From the NCBI GenBank assembly GCA_037389465.1, contig JAZARR010000214.1, positions 4,092,001 through 4,156,000 on the forward strand: a stretch of DNA of 64,000 nt, given 5' to 3'. Below are positions 1 to 12,035 of the stretch, piece by piece. Below the pieces are notes generated by a model, which worked only from the letters and a program-made list of their open reading frames with translations, was not told where the DNA came from and ran no database searches. The number at the start of each line of letters is the position of its first letter. Position 1 is the stretch's first letter. A program made the position numbers and the translations under genes. The DNA is from Baylisascaris procyonis. Lineage: Eukaryota; Nematoda; Chromadorea; Rhabditida; Ascarididae.

Positions 1-132
1 TTGTTCATATGAATGCAATGAAAATTTATTTAAGTATCAACAAATGTAGATTCTACGCTCATCGATGACTATGTTACGAGAAGTGAACTCAATTACGCTC
101 ACTCACGCAGGTATTCAACTTATTACGCTCCT

Positions 133-415
133 TCTTTCCTTCTCTTTCCTTCTTTTCCTCTCTTTCCTCTTCCTTTCCTTCTTTTTTCCTTCTATACCCT
201 TCTTTCCTTGCATTCCTTCCTTCTCTTTCCTTCGTAATCGCTTTCTCCTCCTTTTCCTCTTTCCCTTTTCTCCCTCTATCTTCTTTTCTCGTCCACTTCC
301 CTTCTTTCTCTCTCTTTTTCCTCTCCTCCATTCGCTTCCTCTCTCCTTCTTTATCTGCCTTTCCCAACTACTTCTCTCTCCTTCTTTCCCTGCTTATCTC
401 TTTGGCATTTCAAGC
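133..415. repeat. Pyrimidine-rich low-complexity tract
   Basis: Almost pure C and T on the plus strand, made of irregular CTTT, TTCC and CTTCC units. It produces long open frames on both strands (Phe/Leu/Ser-rich one way, Lys/Glu/Arg-rich the other), which I treat as composition artefacts. Confidence 0.85.
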
Positions 416-1060
416 GTCTGTATATATGGCAGTTTGCATTCGTTCACCGTTGAGTATGCAGAATATTTTTCTACTAAGTTCATTTCTGTGTGTAGGCCTC
501 TGTGATATGTGCTTTGCTTATTTCAGTTACCCTATCAGGCCTTCACTGGCGACAACTGAACGTAAAGGGACGGAACAAAATGGACGAATCATTTATTCGA
601 CGAACTCCGTTTCGAGCGCGCTTCCATTCTTGTCAGCTTATCTTTTCTTGTCACCTAATTGCACTTCATTTTCCATAGAGATATATAGCAGCGTTAAGAT
701 TGACTATATTGGTAGTACTTTTGCAAATCAACATACTTATATCAGTTGTGCATCACGACGTCGCAATTCAGGTTTCTTATTAGATAAATGCTTTTACTAA
801 TAATATTGGGCAAGCCGATTGAAATGAGTCAACTATTTGAAATTATATTCCATTGTTATAGCTGATATGCTGAATAAATTGCAAAATAGATGGATGGTGT
901 TAGAAGCTTGATGACCATGATTAAAAAAGAATATCCTGCAGTAGTTGAGTTTAATGGGGATTTTGTAGGATAGCTTAGGTGTGCTGCTTCCGGTCATCTT
1001 CACAGTTTCTCGAAACGATTTCCACTTACTGTAACACTCACAATTGATATTACTATTTAG

Positions 1061-1898
1061 CGAACGGAAGAGGAATTCACTAGGAAACTTCAATCGTATT
1101 GGATGGGAGAATGGCTCGACAACTTTATCTACAACTCACGCTCTCGTAACTTGGCAAGGGAGCAATACGGCTGAACTAAGTATTAACAAAGGCGAAAAAT
1201 TACAGGTGAATACTTCGAAATTTTATGTACAAAGTGATATCTATAATATTTGTGTTTAGTTACTCTGCTGAGTATGAAAGATGTTAAATAATTATTACAT
1301 ATGCGAACTAGTAAAATGCTCACTCATAAGCGAACACTTTGATTCAGTAAGCATTCACCTTCCTCACTCCTTCTTAAATAAGCTATACAGGCTCTGCGGA
1401 AATCACCTTCAGAAAACTTTTCCGAAGGAAGGAGGGACAGGACATTCCATTAATTCCTACCTGCTGAGCACTGTGATTCACCGAAGTAAATATAAGATTT
1501 CCGCCCTCGCAGTCTACTGCGTCTTTCCAATTCGTTCTTGCCACCTTCATATGCGAAGCCGTTACATCAGTCCGAATATGTGCGAATAATAAATATTGTT
1601 TTAATTTTTACCAATCCCATCGCTCGTAGAAATCTATAATTTTCCATTTTCATGGGCATATCGTATCTGTGAGAATACTAATCTGTTGACTCATTAGTGT
1701 CTGTCTGTGTATGTCTGTCTCTATTGCAGACAAACTTCTCACCCATCAGAGTTACGAACTACGATGGATAATATGCGGAGAACAGCATCACCTCCTCTGT
1801 CATTGATCCATCAATTTCTATTTATACTTATAGGGATAATGAATCCGATATATTCCTTTTGCATATTAAGCTTTTTAGATAATTATGATAATAGCTGA
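1061..1898 (+). CDS. Candidate plus-strand exons of an unidentified gene at the left edge
   Basis: Two segments look like exons. The first, 1061-1205, follows ACTATTTAG and ends CAG before GTGAAT. One frame reads through with a pattern like the first half of an SH3 domain (HALVTWQGSNTAELS, then NKGEKLQ), but a second frame is also open and ends in a stop near 1169, so the frame is not settled. The second, 1730-1898, follows CTATTGCAG and runs 56 codons to a TGA. It has a Ser/Thr/Pro stretch and then a hydrophobic segment (LIHQFLFILIGIMNP) that could span a membrane. An AATAAA sits near 1588. I cannot join the two segments in phase, and they may belong to different genes. No function is claimed. 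Confidence 0.3.
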
Positions 1899-2650
1899 TT
1901 CGATGAACTGATTGCAAGAAAGAATATTTTTTCAGATATTTTTTTAATGAATTTCTCAGACTTGTTTGTTTCGATCATCATTGTGAAGTGTGAATCCCAC
2001 TAATGTAAAATATATGCAGTCTTTTGATTTTTTTTTAATGTTCATAATCCCTTTTGAATGCAATGGACTAATATGGATAATCGTACAAATAAGTCAGCGG
2101 TTTAGTGAATATAGCGCGAACATAACTGTGACGCTAACTTCAGCCATAACTCAAGTTGAAGTTACCGAATGAACAGGTAGACATCCATACCTTTACGGGT
2201 AGATAAGCACTGACATGACGTCATCACACTGTGCTTGTTCATCTCTATACGTGCTTAATTGCATAACACAAATTTTCACGCAGCGAAACCGGTCCATGTT
2301 TTTTCAGCTCTTTTGAACGACGTTCATATTCACTTTTTTTTTCATTTACACAAACGAATCAATATCTTCTCGCAACATTGAACCATTCATTTTTGATGAA
2401 CCATCGCTATTATTGCAAGAGACCTTTTTGTGATAAAGATATAACAAATGATAAGACATAAATATTGAAGTCGGCAAACACTTCCGGTAAAATTATAGCC
2501 TGATAAAAACACTGCAACGATTTCAACTAAACTCTCAAAACTAGATATATAGCGCTGGGCTAAGCCAATGCTTTTTCAACTCTATATTCTATAAGCTTAT
2601 GTAAAAATCATTAATTACCGTTATATAATTGTTATGGGGGATTTATCTAG

Positions 2651-3169
2651 CAGATTAAATATGACGTTGTGCAAATTCATGCAATTAAATTAGTGGAAAT
2701 GCCATTTGCTGATTATCACCAATATGAAGTTTTCAGGTTCTCGAGAAAAGGAACGTTTGGTGGAGATGCAAAAACGCCAATAATGATATTGGATGGGTAC
2801 CTGCTGCATTTCTTATACGAATATAGTGATTGTTCTTCTTTTTTTCTTTTCCTTCCCACCTATATTCTTTAGAACGCCTCCAACGAAAGCATTTCTCAAT
2901 TGTACTGTATTGTATTGCTCGACTTGTAATTTGTATTAAAATTAATCACAAATGGCAACACACAAGTTCTTCCATCGTGTCCCTGACGAGACTACAAAAA
3001 AGAGATGATCCACCCGAGCATATGCTAAATTTCTTGCTTGAAGGTCTGGGAACTTAAAGCGTTCGTAACTTCTCCAAAGCGGACATACGAAGATTTGATA
3101 GCAGCAGATCAAAAGGGACTCACTGCCTTTGCAGTTTCAAAATCGGGCCCCTATTCGAAGGGGAAATGA
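2651..3169 (+). pseudogene. Unidentified plus-strand coding segment with an apparent frameshift
   Basis: A 146-base exon (2651-2796) follows TTTATCTAG and stops at GG before GTACCTG. It encodes text such as KYDVVQIHAIKLVEMPFADY and then FSRKGTFGGDAKTPIMILDG. A second coding-like block starts near 2958 (RLQKRDDPPEHMLNFLLE). It appears to continue one frame over (VWELKAFVTSPKRTYEDL, then SGPYSKGK) to a TGA at 3167-3169. Going from one frame to the other would need either a 16-base intron, which is implausible, or a one-base indel near 3040. Either this is a decayed gene or the assembly has an error. I do not recognise the family. The two halves look protein-like, but the whole could still be chance. 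Confidence 0.35.
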
Positions 3170-3515
3170 ACAAATCATATAACTTTCAGGAAAATTAATA
3201 ATGGAGGTGTTGATTCGAGGGAATTCCAATTTCCTTCTATTAAAGTGCTCTCGCTTTTCAGTTTACTAACGCCTTAAATTCCGGTTAAGTTCTTCGAATT
3301 TAGTGTGCCACTTCTTCAGATTATGGATTTAATGTATTGCATTCTATGGTAACAACTTAAACCAGAGATGGCTGTTTGTGTCTGAAAGGAGGAGTTCATA
3401 GGATCCGCTGATTTTCAGAAAAGGATAAATTTGGAAAAGGCTTGCGAAAAAAACGATAGGTATATGTGGAATATTATAGGCGGTCATCGCATTGAAAATT
3501 TCCTAAATTTTTCAG

Positions 3516-3596
3516 TCAAATTTTCAGTTTTTTCAATAGACCAACTTTTCATCAATTCAAGTAGAGCAGCTAAAAAAGTAACCTTCGCCCATTTCG
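3516..3596 (+). CDS. Isolated plus-strand exon candidate
   Basis: An 81-base stretch follows TAAATTTTTCAG and ends just before GTAAGGAAG. It stays open in one frame (KFSVFSIDQLFINSSRAAKK, then VTFAHF). Both splice sites fit the nematode consensus. No neighbouring exon could be joined in phase, so it may be part of a decayed element rather than a working gene. The stretch from 3600 to 4050 also holds short protein-like frames, but none has splice support. Confidence 0.22.
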
Positions 3597-4053
3597 GTAA
3601 GGAAGTTGGCAGAATTTAAGAAGAAAAATTGGATTAAGACCACAGGGCGATAAGGCTCGCACTCGTTGAACGCTTACGCTCCAAAAACTTTCTTACTCTT
3701 GACGGTTAGATGCATGAAGACGTTTGCAACTCGGTATGGGTTGAGAATATTGGCTAAAGTTATCGTCGCCGTCGAGGTTTTCTTTGAGTTAAGTAGAATA
3801 AGAAGGTCTTTAACTTAGCCTATACTAACGAGAGTGTTGTGATCGGTTGCATATATAACAATACATGAAAGAAGCCTTTGCTGCGATGCCAATCGCCATT
3901 TTGTGGACAGAGAGTCATAAGCATATTTACGCTCTGAATGCCAAGTTTCAATCGTAAACACTTTAGCTATTATCATCGAAAGCTCAAAAGCCTTTGTATG
4001 CCTCGACGAAGCTAAAAATGCATCCTCTCTTGGGGTTTAGCTCCCCGAAAGTA

Positions 4054-4450
4054 TCACTGCAACGAACTGTCAGGTGAAGTTGACGAGCTCTCCAAAGAAG
4101 TTCCCGTTCCCGGCTGGGCTAAGCCAGGAGGTTTCAAGAGGCTGAAGAGGTTATGTAACCGCTGGTAAAAGACATAGAGGTGATTTCTCGTTTTGATGCC
4201 GACAGTAAGCATGAGTACTGCATTTATATAATAAAAACATATACAGTAAAAACAATTTGAAATCATCAAAAGCGAACAATCTTGACTCTTATTAAATGAT
4301 TTACTCAAGTTGGTATTATAACTGCACTAAATATTGGGTGTTTCTTCATGAAAGCATTCATCTGTTTTCGTAAATGCTGTAAGTAGATCGTTTGCAAACA
4401 AGCATCGAACTCGGGCCAATGAAGATGAACAATCATTCGTATGTTCATAG

Positions 4451-4518
<68 letters not shown>

Positions 4519-4682
4519 TCAACATGAGTAAACGCATGCTCCGCTAGATACAATCCTGTTCAATTTCGTGAATGTAATATCTGGAAATTTGGTGAAAACA
4601 TCACCATAAATGTGCAAAATTCATTGAAAGAACCATTCACCTCGATGAAATATGTACAAATATCCACAAGTTAACAAGACTG

Positions 4683-4765
<83 letters not shown>

Positions 4766-7700
4766 GAATATTGATAGGAGAGACAGCTGAAGCAGTTAGT
4801 AAGAAATTGACTTTTTATGCTGTTCTTTAACTTGTTAAAAATAGAAAAAACAAAGCAATGGAATATATTCTAAGACTACAACACAAAAAAAAGATGACAA
4901 CAAGTACATTTCAAACAACAAACTATTTACATCATATTTATAGCTGTTCAAAACTCAGTAAAAAATATTCGATAATATAAGCAAAACCTTTTCGACATCA
5001 CTATAAACAATGACATTCAAAGAAAATTCAACAAACGTTAATAATGTATGACACTAATATTTAATAGACGTGAAGTAGCAAATGTGATCAGTTTCGGTTA
5101 GATATTTTCTAATAGTTTATAATTTTGGGATTTTTTTCCTGATCACCTTTCTCACAACAATTTTATAGAGAAAAATTACTGCCACAGTAATCTACGAGAA
5201 TACGGTATACAGTGACCTACAATTGATAAAAACTTTTATAGAATCCATTTGTGACCAAAAAAGTGATTCCTCTCCTATCACTTCTTTCTACTAATAAACC
5301 CTTAGTTAACTACATTGGTCTTAACAAGAAGATGATAACATTTAATCATCATCGGCTAGATGAACAATAAAGCGAATACAAAAGGAATAGGAGATCTAAA
5401 TAAACTAGTGATCGAATACACACCGGATATTCAATATTGCAACGACCTGATACGATTCGGTGCATTCATTTGCGTTGTTATGTATTGATTGGTGATTGGA
5501 ATTTAGAAAAAAACTCGCTGATCGAATTTATTATAACGATAAGCGGAACGATATGGTTGTTTTGCCGGATAAACCATCGCCTATAAAGTGAATTATGCTA
5601 ATATTTGCATAAGAAATTCATAATAATGATATATGGATGAAATTTTGTAAAAGCCGAAAACCATCATTTCCATTAATGTTGAGTAATTGAGTTTGTTAAT
5701 ATTTAACCAATAACTGCTAATATAGTAGAAATGAAATAGACTTGTAACGTAAATTCATAGAGAAGAAAAATCTATAATGACATTTCAGCTATCTTTAGAT
5801 ATCAAATATTAAAGTTGAACGACGATTATTTGAAGAGAATTTTTGTTTGCGATTGTAATGAGTTAAACGTTTCGAAGCCAAATTTGCACTACATTGTTGA
5901 ATCGATTTACTTTTTTCTAAAGCCTTTAACGGTTTCTGAGGCAATTATACTTCAAAATTTCGAGCACTTTATGAAATCTTTAGCACCTAGCATATTGGAT
6001 TGCAAGTTAACAGTCTTTTCTTCCCTTCTTCTTCCCTCTCCCCACTTACATTCGATTTGAAGATGGAGGAGGGAGGTTCGCTTCAAACGTCTCCCTTTAG
6101 CTGACCTCAACTGTGACTCGAACCGTATAAAATCAAAAATTTCTTGCTAAATAATTTAAAATTTTGATAAAGTAAACAATAATTTAACATCCAAGTTCAA
6201 TGAACTAATAGAAGTTGCGATCGCTTGCAGCGCTTCGCATACTTCAAATATTATAATAATTCATTTCAGATATTCCATACTTACCTCAGAATGACTTTAA
6301 GTAAGAGGGAAACCTCTGAGAAAAAACTACGATATTGAGAAAAATTGCGGAAATAGTTATTCATAAAGGAACTATAATAGCGATGAAAACAAAAGATGAT
6401 CAAACTAGAAAGAACTTACAAGGCGTTGTACTTCAGCGAGTATCGGATCTGCATAACTGACAGGTAACTTCTTCACCAACTGAAATGCTCTCTTTACATT
6501 CCTGATAGGCGAGTAAGTGTCACTGAACGGAAAAAAACTATTGAAAAAATTGTAAACATGAGTCTGGGAAGAATATTTTATCGTGCCACCACCTGTCTTC
6601 ATCAAACCTTCAACAGAAATGTCACCTCATTTCTAGAAGACTCTCTTTTTCAAGAAACGCTCCATCATCTGATTCGGGAATTGATCATTATTCACAATTC
6701 TGAAACGCCATTTTCTGCAGCCGTATTTTGCCAAAGCTTGAAAAACAAGGACGACTTCTTGGAGACCTCCAAGATACTCAAGAAAGCAAAATCTCGGAAA
6801 GTTTGTAAGCCACGGTCTTTTCGAAAGCGATGTATGAACTGCAACTATTGTATTGTTTATATAACCCATCTACAGTTATTATGCTGCCCAAATTAATTCG
6901 ATCCACTGACACACAATTCTTCAGGAGCCTAGAAAAGAAAAACGGATCGCAATCGATTGGAGTTCATAAATTTTAGCAAATTCGATAAAATTCTGAAGCA
7001 GACCTCCTTGACTCGTTCGAGTTCAACTTTGGCTAATTTTTTGTGTAGGATCTCCATAATAGAATCAGGGAAAGCGGCATCTTTCGCTTCGACGATCATA
7101 TCCACCAAACTTGTATCTTTCACTTCGTATTCATCGGTGCTGAATTCGCCTTCGATAAACGCCTCGAGTTGACGACGTAAACTTGGGATTTGCATAAGAT
7201 GTGAGAAATGCGTCAACAATGCGAAGTTCGCTTCTAAAAATAACCAAAGAAATGCCGAATCCTTTCGCGTTATCAACATTCGCCCTTTAAAATTCACCGA
7301 AGCGCTTTTTAAAAATGTGCTATTTGCTTCTCTTTGTAAAATGCTTTTTTTTGTGTCCGACTGCTTTGTACATGAATTTCGTCGCATATAATAAGAAACG
7401 CTGTGAAACAATTGCACCACCAACGTATTATATTCTAAGGTACTATAGGTATGCTTGTAGCAAATTTAGAACTGAATAAAAAATCATGTATTCTTAGACG
7501 ATAAATACAAGCTAGATGGTGATTAAATTCTGTGCACACCAATCAAGAAATAAAGCACCAATGAGATCAAATTTTTCAATTTCAGTAGAGCGATTCTCGA
7601 CACTTTGGGCGTGCAATTTAATTTCAATGCTTAGATCATCTTTAATAGCCAATGAGAAATTATTTCAAGCAATTTCATGATCATTGATGGTTTGGCTACG

Positions 7701-9758
7701 ATCTAAAACAGAGTAATTTTATCAATCCCCCTTACATCTCTATTTCACCGAAGAAAATAAGAAATAAACAACCGGAAATTGTCTTTTAAGACCATCTTCC
7801 CCTGTGCCTGGAAATTCCCACTGATGTTTGACGTCGACGCAAGCACCTTCTGAATTAGTGATGCTAACGAAGTTCAACTTCCTTTGCTTGACAACCGAGC
7901 GAACGCTTTAGTTCGTAACCAATTCGGCCGGGACCGAATACGCACGTAAAGTATCGGTTGCCTGTCGTAGGAGGTGGGTGAAGGAAAATTTTGCTCGTAA
8001 TCCAAAGGATTCAAATCCGAGAATAAATTAGTTTCTTTTGCAATAGGAACGAACCAATAGACTGGCATTTCTTGGCCGGAAGAAACCGACAAACATTTTG
8101 CTTTCTAACTGTTAAATAAAATTCATTTCCTGCAAGAATAGTAGGCAAACGTATATAATCACCAGTTTATTATGGCTTTAGCTCACTAAAAAATAACAGT
8201 AAATTTTGCTGATATAATATGCAAAAGGAATATATTAACCAACTTACGTAACACGACCCAAGACGTCAGGCAACAGAATATCATAAATGCAACATTTGAT
8301 AATGCCCAAAGGTAAAGCAAATCCTTACCCGTAACATCGCGTCGTAAAAGATACTCTTGATCAGGACAAATAAAACGCAGCAACTCAACAACCTCATCGT
8401 GGGATTCATCCTCCAATTCAGCACGTCCTTCTCGTGCTTCTCTGCAATAGCTTGTTCGAAACTTATTCAATCCGCTTAACACAACTGATATTTTATTTAT
8501 TTATTAATTTATTTTTTTTTGCAACACCATTTGACCTCTGAGTCTATAAACCTTGAGACCTTTGAAAGCAATACCAGAATATCATTTATATATCATCAAC
8601 TTAGAGGTTTTCAACGTTCCTCTAGTTTCATATGATCAATGTGAGCACTCTGCAGGTCGTACAGAAGAATTGGTTGCGCTTGAACGGAAGATGTGAAACG
8701 TTATGCTTTAAATAATTGCCTGAGGCATTAGTTGAATTCAGGTTCTCTTTTGTTTTATTAGTTTGTAGGTGTCTACTGGTTCTGATGCAACCACTTGCCG
8801 CAGCAACCACTTGCCGCAATCAATCACTACCTCTTACGTAAGTGGTATTGCAGGACAACGATGTTTGACAATCATATAATAACATTTCGTGTTTACTAAT
8901 TTATCGCTAACACAGATATCTGACCATAACGTTCTTGCTTGCTAAGACTCTTACTCACTATACGTATTCATCGCTTTATATGTGAATAAATAAATAAACA
9001 AATAAATAAATAAACAAATAAACAAATAAACAAATAAATAAATAAATAAATAAATAAGACTGATAAATAAATAAATAAATAAATAAACAGACAAATAAAT
9101 AAATGAACTAAAATAAATAAATAAATAAACGAATAAATAAATTTAAACAAATAAATTAATTAAATAAACAAATAAATAAGCAAACAAATGAATAAATAAA
9201 TGAGTAAGTGGATAAATAAAGTAAATGAAATAAATAAATAAACAAATAAATAAATAAAATAAATAAATACGCCCTCTTTAAAGTCTGAAACTTCTTACAG
9301 TGTCACTTTTTGAATGTTTGTATGAGTTAATTTTTGTATGTGACAACTTCGAATACGTCATACTTCATAACATATCTATCAAGTGGATTTAAAACGACTC
9401 TAATAGATTTCAAAGGAACTTATTCATTGCAATCCATTTTCAAATAGGAAACCTCTGAATTTGCAGATATAAAATTGAAGGAAGAATTAATGCCGTCGAT
9501 TAGGGACGCGATAATATTCTGATGCAGAAGACTGCGAAACTTAACTGAAATGAAAAAAAAAACGTTCACAAAGGTGAACATATATGATGGAAATAAAAAG
9601 CAAAGAATTCGCAACCTGAAATCACCGAAGCAAAGATATTCGAAATATGGCGATATTTCTGCCAGATAGTGAGCATTCACAAAGATGCTTCTTTTCTCGA
9701 CGATTAATTCGAATTGTCGTAACGGTGAACGCTGAGAAAAATCGTTTTCCGCCTTCAT
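4054..9758 (-). CDS. BTB/POZ domain protein, nematode type
   Basis: Six exons agree in phase: 9758-9616, 8441-8329, 7233-7004, 6928-6915, 6522-6420 and 4161-4054, giving about 236 residues. The first four join into a BTB domain with the family's order of motifs: FELIVEKRSIFVNAHYLAEI, SPYF, LCFGDFREAREG, DEVVELLRFICPD, ANFALLTHFSHLMQIPSLRR, then a helical region (AAFPDSIMEILHKKLAKVEL). BTB domains mediate dimerisation and often recruit substrates to cullin-3 ubiquitin ligases; that role is inferred here. The start follows TTTTTCAG by one base, as in a trans-spliced gene. The 14-base exon at 6915-6928 is inferred because it alone fixes the phase between its neighbours. The last exon gives a Ser-rich tail (SLESSSTSPDSSLQ). 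It lies over 2 kb away and is the least certain join. The large frame at 7874-8092 falls inside an intron. Confidence 0.8.
4453..4515. repeat. TA microsatellite
   Basis: About 30 uninterrupted TA units, inside the last intron of the BTB gene. Confidence 0.97.
4684..4762. repeat. TA microsatellite
   Basis: About 39 uninterrupted TA units, the second long TA run in the same intron. From here to 6284 the sequence is AT-rich intron without a convincing gene. Confidence 0.97.
8984..9269. repeat. Imperfect AAAT-type tetranucleotide array
   Basis: Nearly 290 bases of AAAT/AAAC units with scattered changes, in the first intron of the BTB gene. On the minus strand it gives a spurious Phe/Ile/Tyr/Leu repeat protein. 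Confidence 0.95.
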
Positions 9759-9759
9759 G

Positions 9760-10593
9760 CTGAAAAATCAACAGACATTGTGCAAATATCCATTTGTTTA
9801 TATCTCTGCAATCTTCTCGTCCCCCTACGTTCTTGACACTCGCTTCCCCTTTCAACGCCCTCTCCCCCCAACCTTTTCTCCCAATCACTCAATACCTAAT
9901 AAATTTGCATATCTCTTAACGTGCATAAACGAGCAACAAAAGCAGCATCAAAATAAAAATAAAAAAAACCATCAAACATGACATAATGAATATGCCACCA
10001 AGACGAATAAATACGTGATATCATTGAAAAGCATAAATAATACCATCGAAGAGAAATCTTTCTTTTGGCATATTTTTTTCATTAATAATAATCATTTAGC
10101 GGTGATAAATGAAAGCAATAAAAATACATGCAGCTTAGTGGGTGGTCCAAAAAACAATGGACCACTTATAAAATGGATTATTTCTTGAATTGTAATATAA
10201 ATAAACCTGCAGAGAAATAAAAAAGAGTCACATTTAGCTAAGCATCTCAGTCACTTGATGTTTAATTATTAATGCATTTCGAGGCCATATGTAGTTAGTC
10301 AAGGAAAACATGAAATTATTAAATGTGTCATGAAGATTAATGAAATTTACATTTGAAGAAGCAAGTTGTTGAACATATTCATGTTTACTTTTAATATAAA
10401 TAAACTTGAGGATTAGAAGCAAAGCAATTATAAACATTGGGGAACGTGATAACCGGAATGCACAAACTACACTTTAACGCTTGAGTCAACGCGACAAGAG
10501 ATTGCTCAAATATTCAAAAACAGTGATAAAATCGCTAACAAGGATTTTCCTAATAGGATCGACCGGTTGCATAAATAAGGACTGCTCGGGGAT

Positions 10594-10658
<65 letters not shown>

Positions 10659-11099
10659 GGACAGACATAAATAGTGTGAAAACGGAACCGGTGCACCGCG
10701 CAAGTGAGCGTCAGCGCAGCAAAACCAAACAATAACACACTAAAATGTAAGTAAAACATTCCCGCAAAACGAAATCGAGGCGAGCATGGAAACGAGTACA
10801 CAGTTCATTAAATATGATCACTGATAGCACGTAGATCGAGATGTTTCAGCTGACGTTCGAAAGCTCAAAATATAGATGCATCAATATTGATATGAGGGTG
10901 CAAATTCCTCGTACCCATATGGTGGAACCTGAATTGCTCATTATGCCTCAGGTGTTAAAACATTTTCAGGCTATCTACATCTAAGTCCACGATGACTGCG
11001 ATTAGGAGCACACAAATGAATGTTTGAAGGAGATTTTAAAACATCCACTTATAGTTATAAAACAAATAATAAAATCTATTTTAACCCCATCTTATTCAA
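9760..11099. other. Region without a recognised gene
   Basis: AT-rich sequence upstream of the BTB start. It holds a short perfect hairpin (GTGGTCCA at 10142-10149, TGGACCAC at 10158-10165) and a TA run at 10596-10655. The minus-strand frames near 10.5-10.8 kb are carried by that TA run. BTB promoter elements or upstream exons could lie here, but I cannot identify any. Confidence 0.6.
10596..10655. repeat. TA microsatellite
   Basis: About 30 TA units. It gives rise to IYIYIY frames that are not genes. Confidence 0.96.
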
Positions 11100-11255
11100 C
11101 ATTTACAGATAAAGATTTTGCTTGGTAATGTCATTTGGCTAGTACGAGCTTCAGAAAACCTAAGAATGAAAGCAGCGAAGCGTCTTTGAACATTTTCTAT
11201 CATCCTGACATCAGAAAAAAGCCAATGCAGACACATAGGATTATGATATCACAGA

Positions 11256-11297
<42 letters not shown>

Positions 11298-11860
11298 CAT
11301 ACTGCAATCTCTAAATGTTAGTTATAACTCCAAGATTGTGAATACCATCATCCACAGAGGAAAACACTTTCATCTCAAGCTGAGGATTTATTCACACCGG
11401 AAGCTCATATGCATCACGTCACATTTTGTTGTGGAAAATATTTGACCATCGCAATCTTAGCCAGTTAGCTCTCGATCTCGATGCATTCTTTAATTCGCTA
11501 GAATGTATCGAAACGTTTTCAAAAACTCGAATTTATCGCCAATCTATGCAATGGGTCGGAAATTTTCAGATCGTCTACGAATAGCCTGAAGATGTTTTGA
11601 ATGCTATTAAATGCTTCCTTTCCGCATACCAAAAACAGAATGGGGTTTAAAATACATCCTTGGAGGATGGTAATTAGAAATAATAGACGGCGGAGTATTT
11701 GCCTTTTATTTTCATGTAGCGAATATATCCGTATAAGAATACTACGATCGATTCCAACGAACAGGCAACATCGCCATATTCCACGCATTAGGAGTAACTT
11801 TTCATAGCAAATCCTATTAAAAGCTTTAGCATGATTAATGATTAATTTTGTTAGAAATTT
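11100..11860 (-). mobile_element. Decayed non-LTR retrotransposon (LINE) reverse transcriptase
   Basis: Reading down the minus strand, successive reverse-transcriptase landmarks appear in the right order across several frames. A HAKAFNRI block near 11850 matches the family's DFSKAFD. ILQGCILNPILFLV near 11660 matches the VPQGSVLGPLLF block. FRLFVDDLK near 11570 is the catalytic YADD-type box, here FVDD. A VDDGIHNLGVIT block near 11340 matches DLGV, and ENVQRRFAAFILR near 11180 matches the C-terminal region. Frameshifts, internal stops and an inserted TA run (11259-11296) show that it is dead. It lies just beyond the 3' end of the gene ending at 12036. The clade is CR1/Jockey-like by appearance only. 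Confidence 0.75.
11259..11296. repeat. TA microsatellite inside the LINE relic
   Basis: About 19 TA units that split the reverse-transcriptase relic, between its DLGV-like block and its C-terminal block. Confidence 0.95.
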
Positions 11861-12035
11861 TTCATCCAGTGGAAAGAAATAATCGATTAACCGGAAATTA
11901 GTTCAAAATTGTATAGAAAATCATAAATCGATTAGGATGGAAATCGAATTGCATATGGCTTAGAAGAACCTTACAGATGAAACTGTCAAATATTAAACAA
12001 CTAGTTATCATTCAAATATTCAAAAAGCGTCGAAT

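Noticed and set aside
65..505. Long plus- and minus-strand frames at the left edge
   Set aside because: They are carried by the pyrimidine-rich tract and are pure low complexity.
7874..8092. 72-codon minus-strand frame, and a possible exon after TTTAACAG
   Set aside because: Joining 8329 straight to 7233 restores the BTB domain in phase, so this lies in an intron.
8968..9150. Minus-strand Phe/Ile/Tyr/Leu repeat frame
   Set aside because: Translation of the AAAT array.
10486..10801. Minus-strand frames with IYIYIY cores
   Set aside because: Produced by the TA microsatellite.
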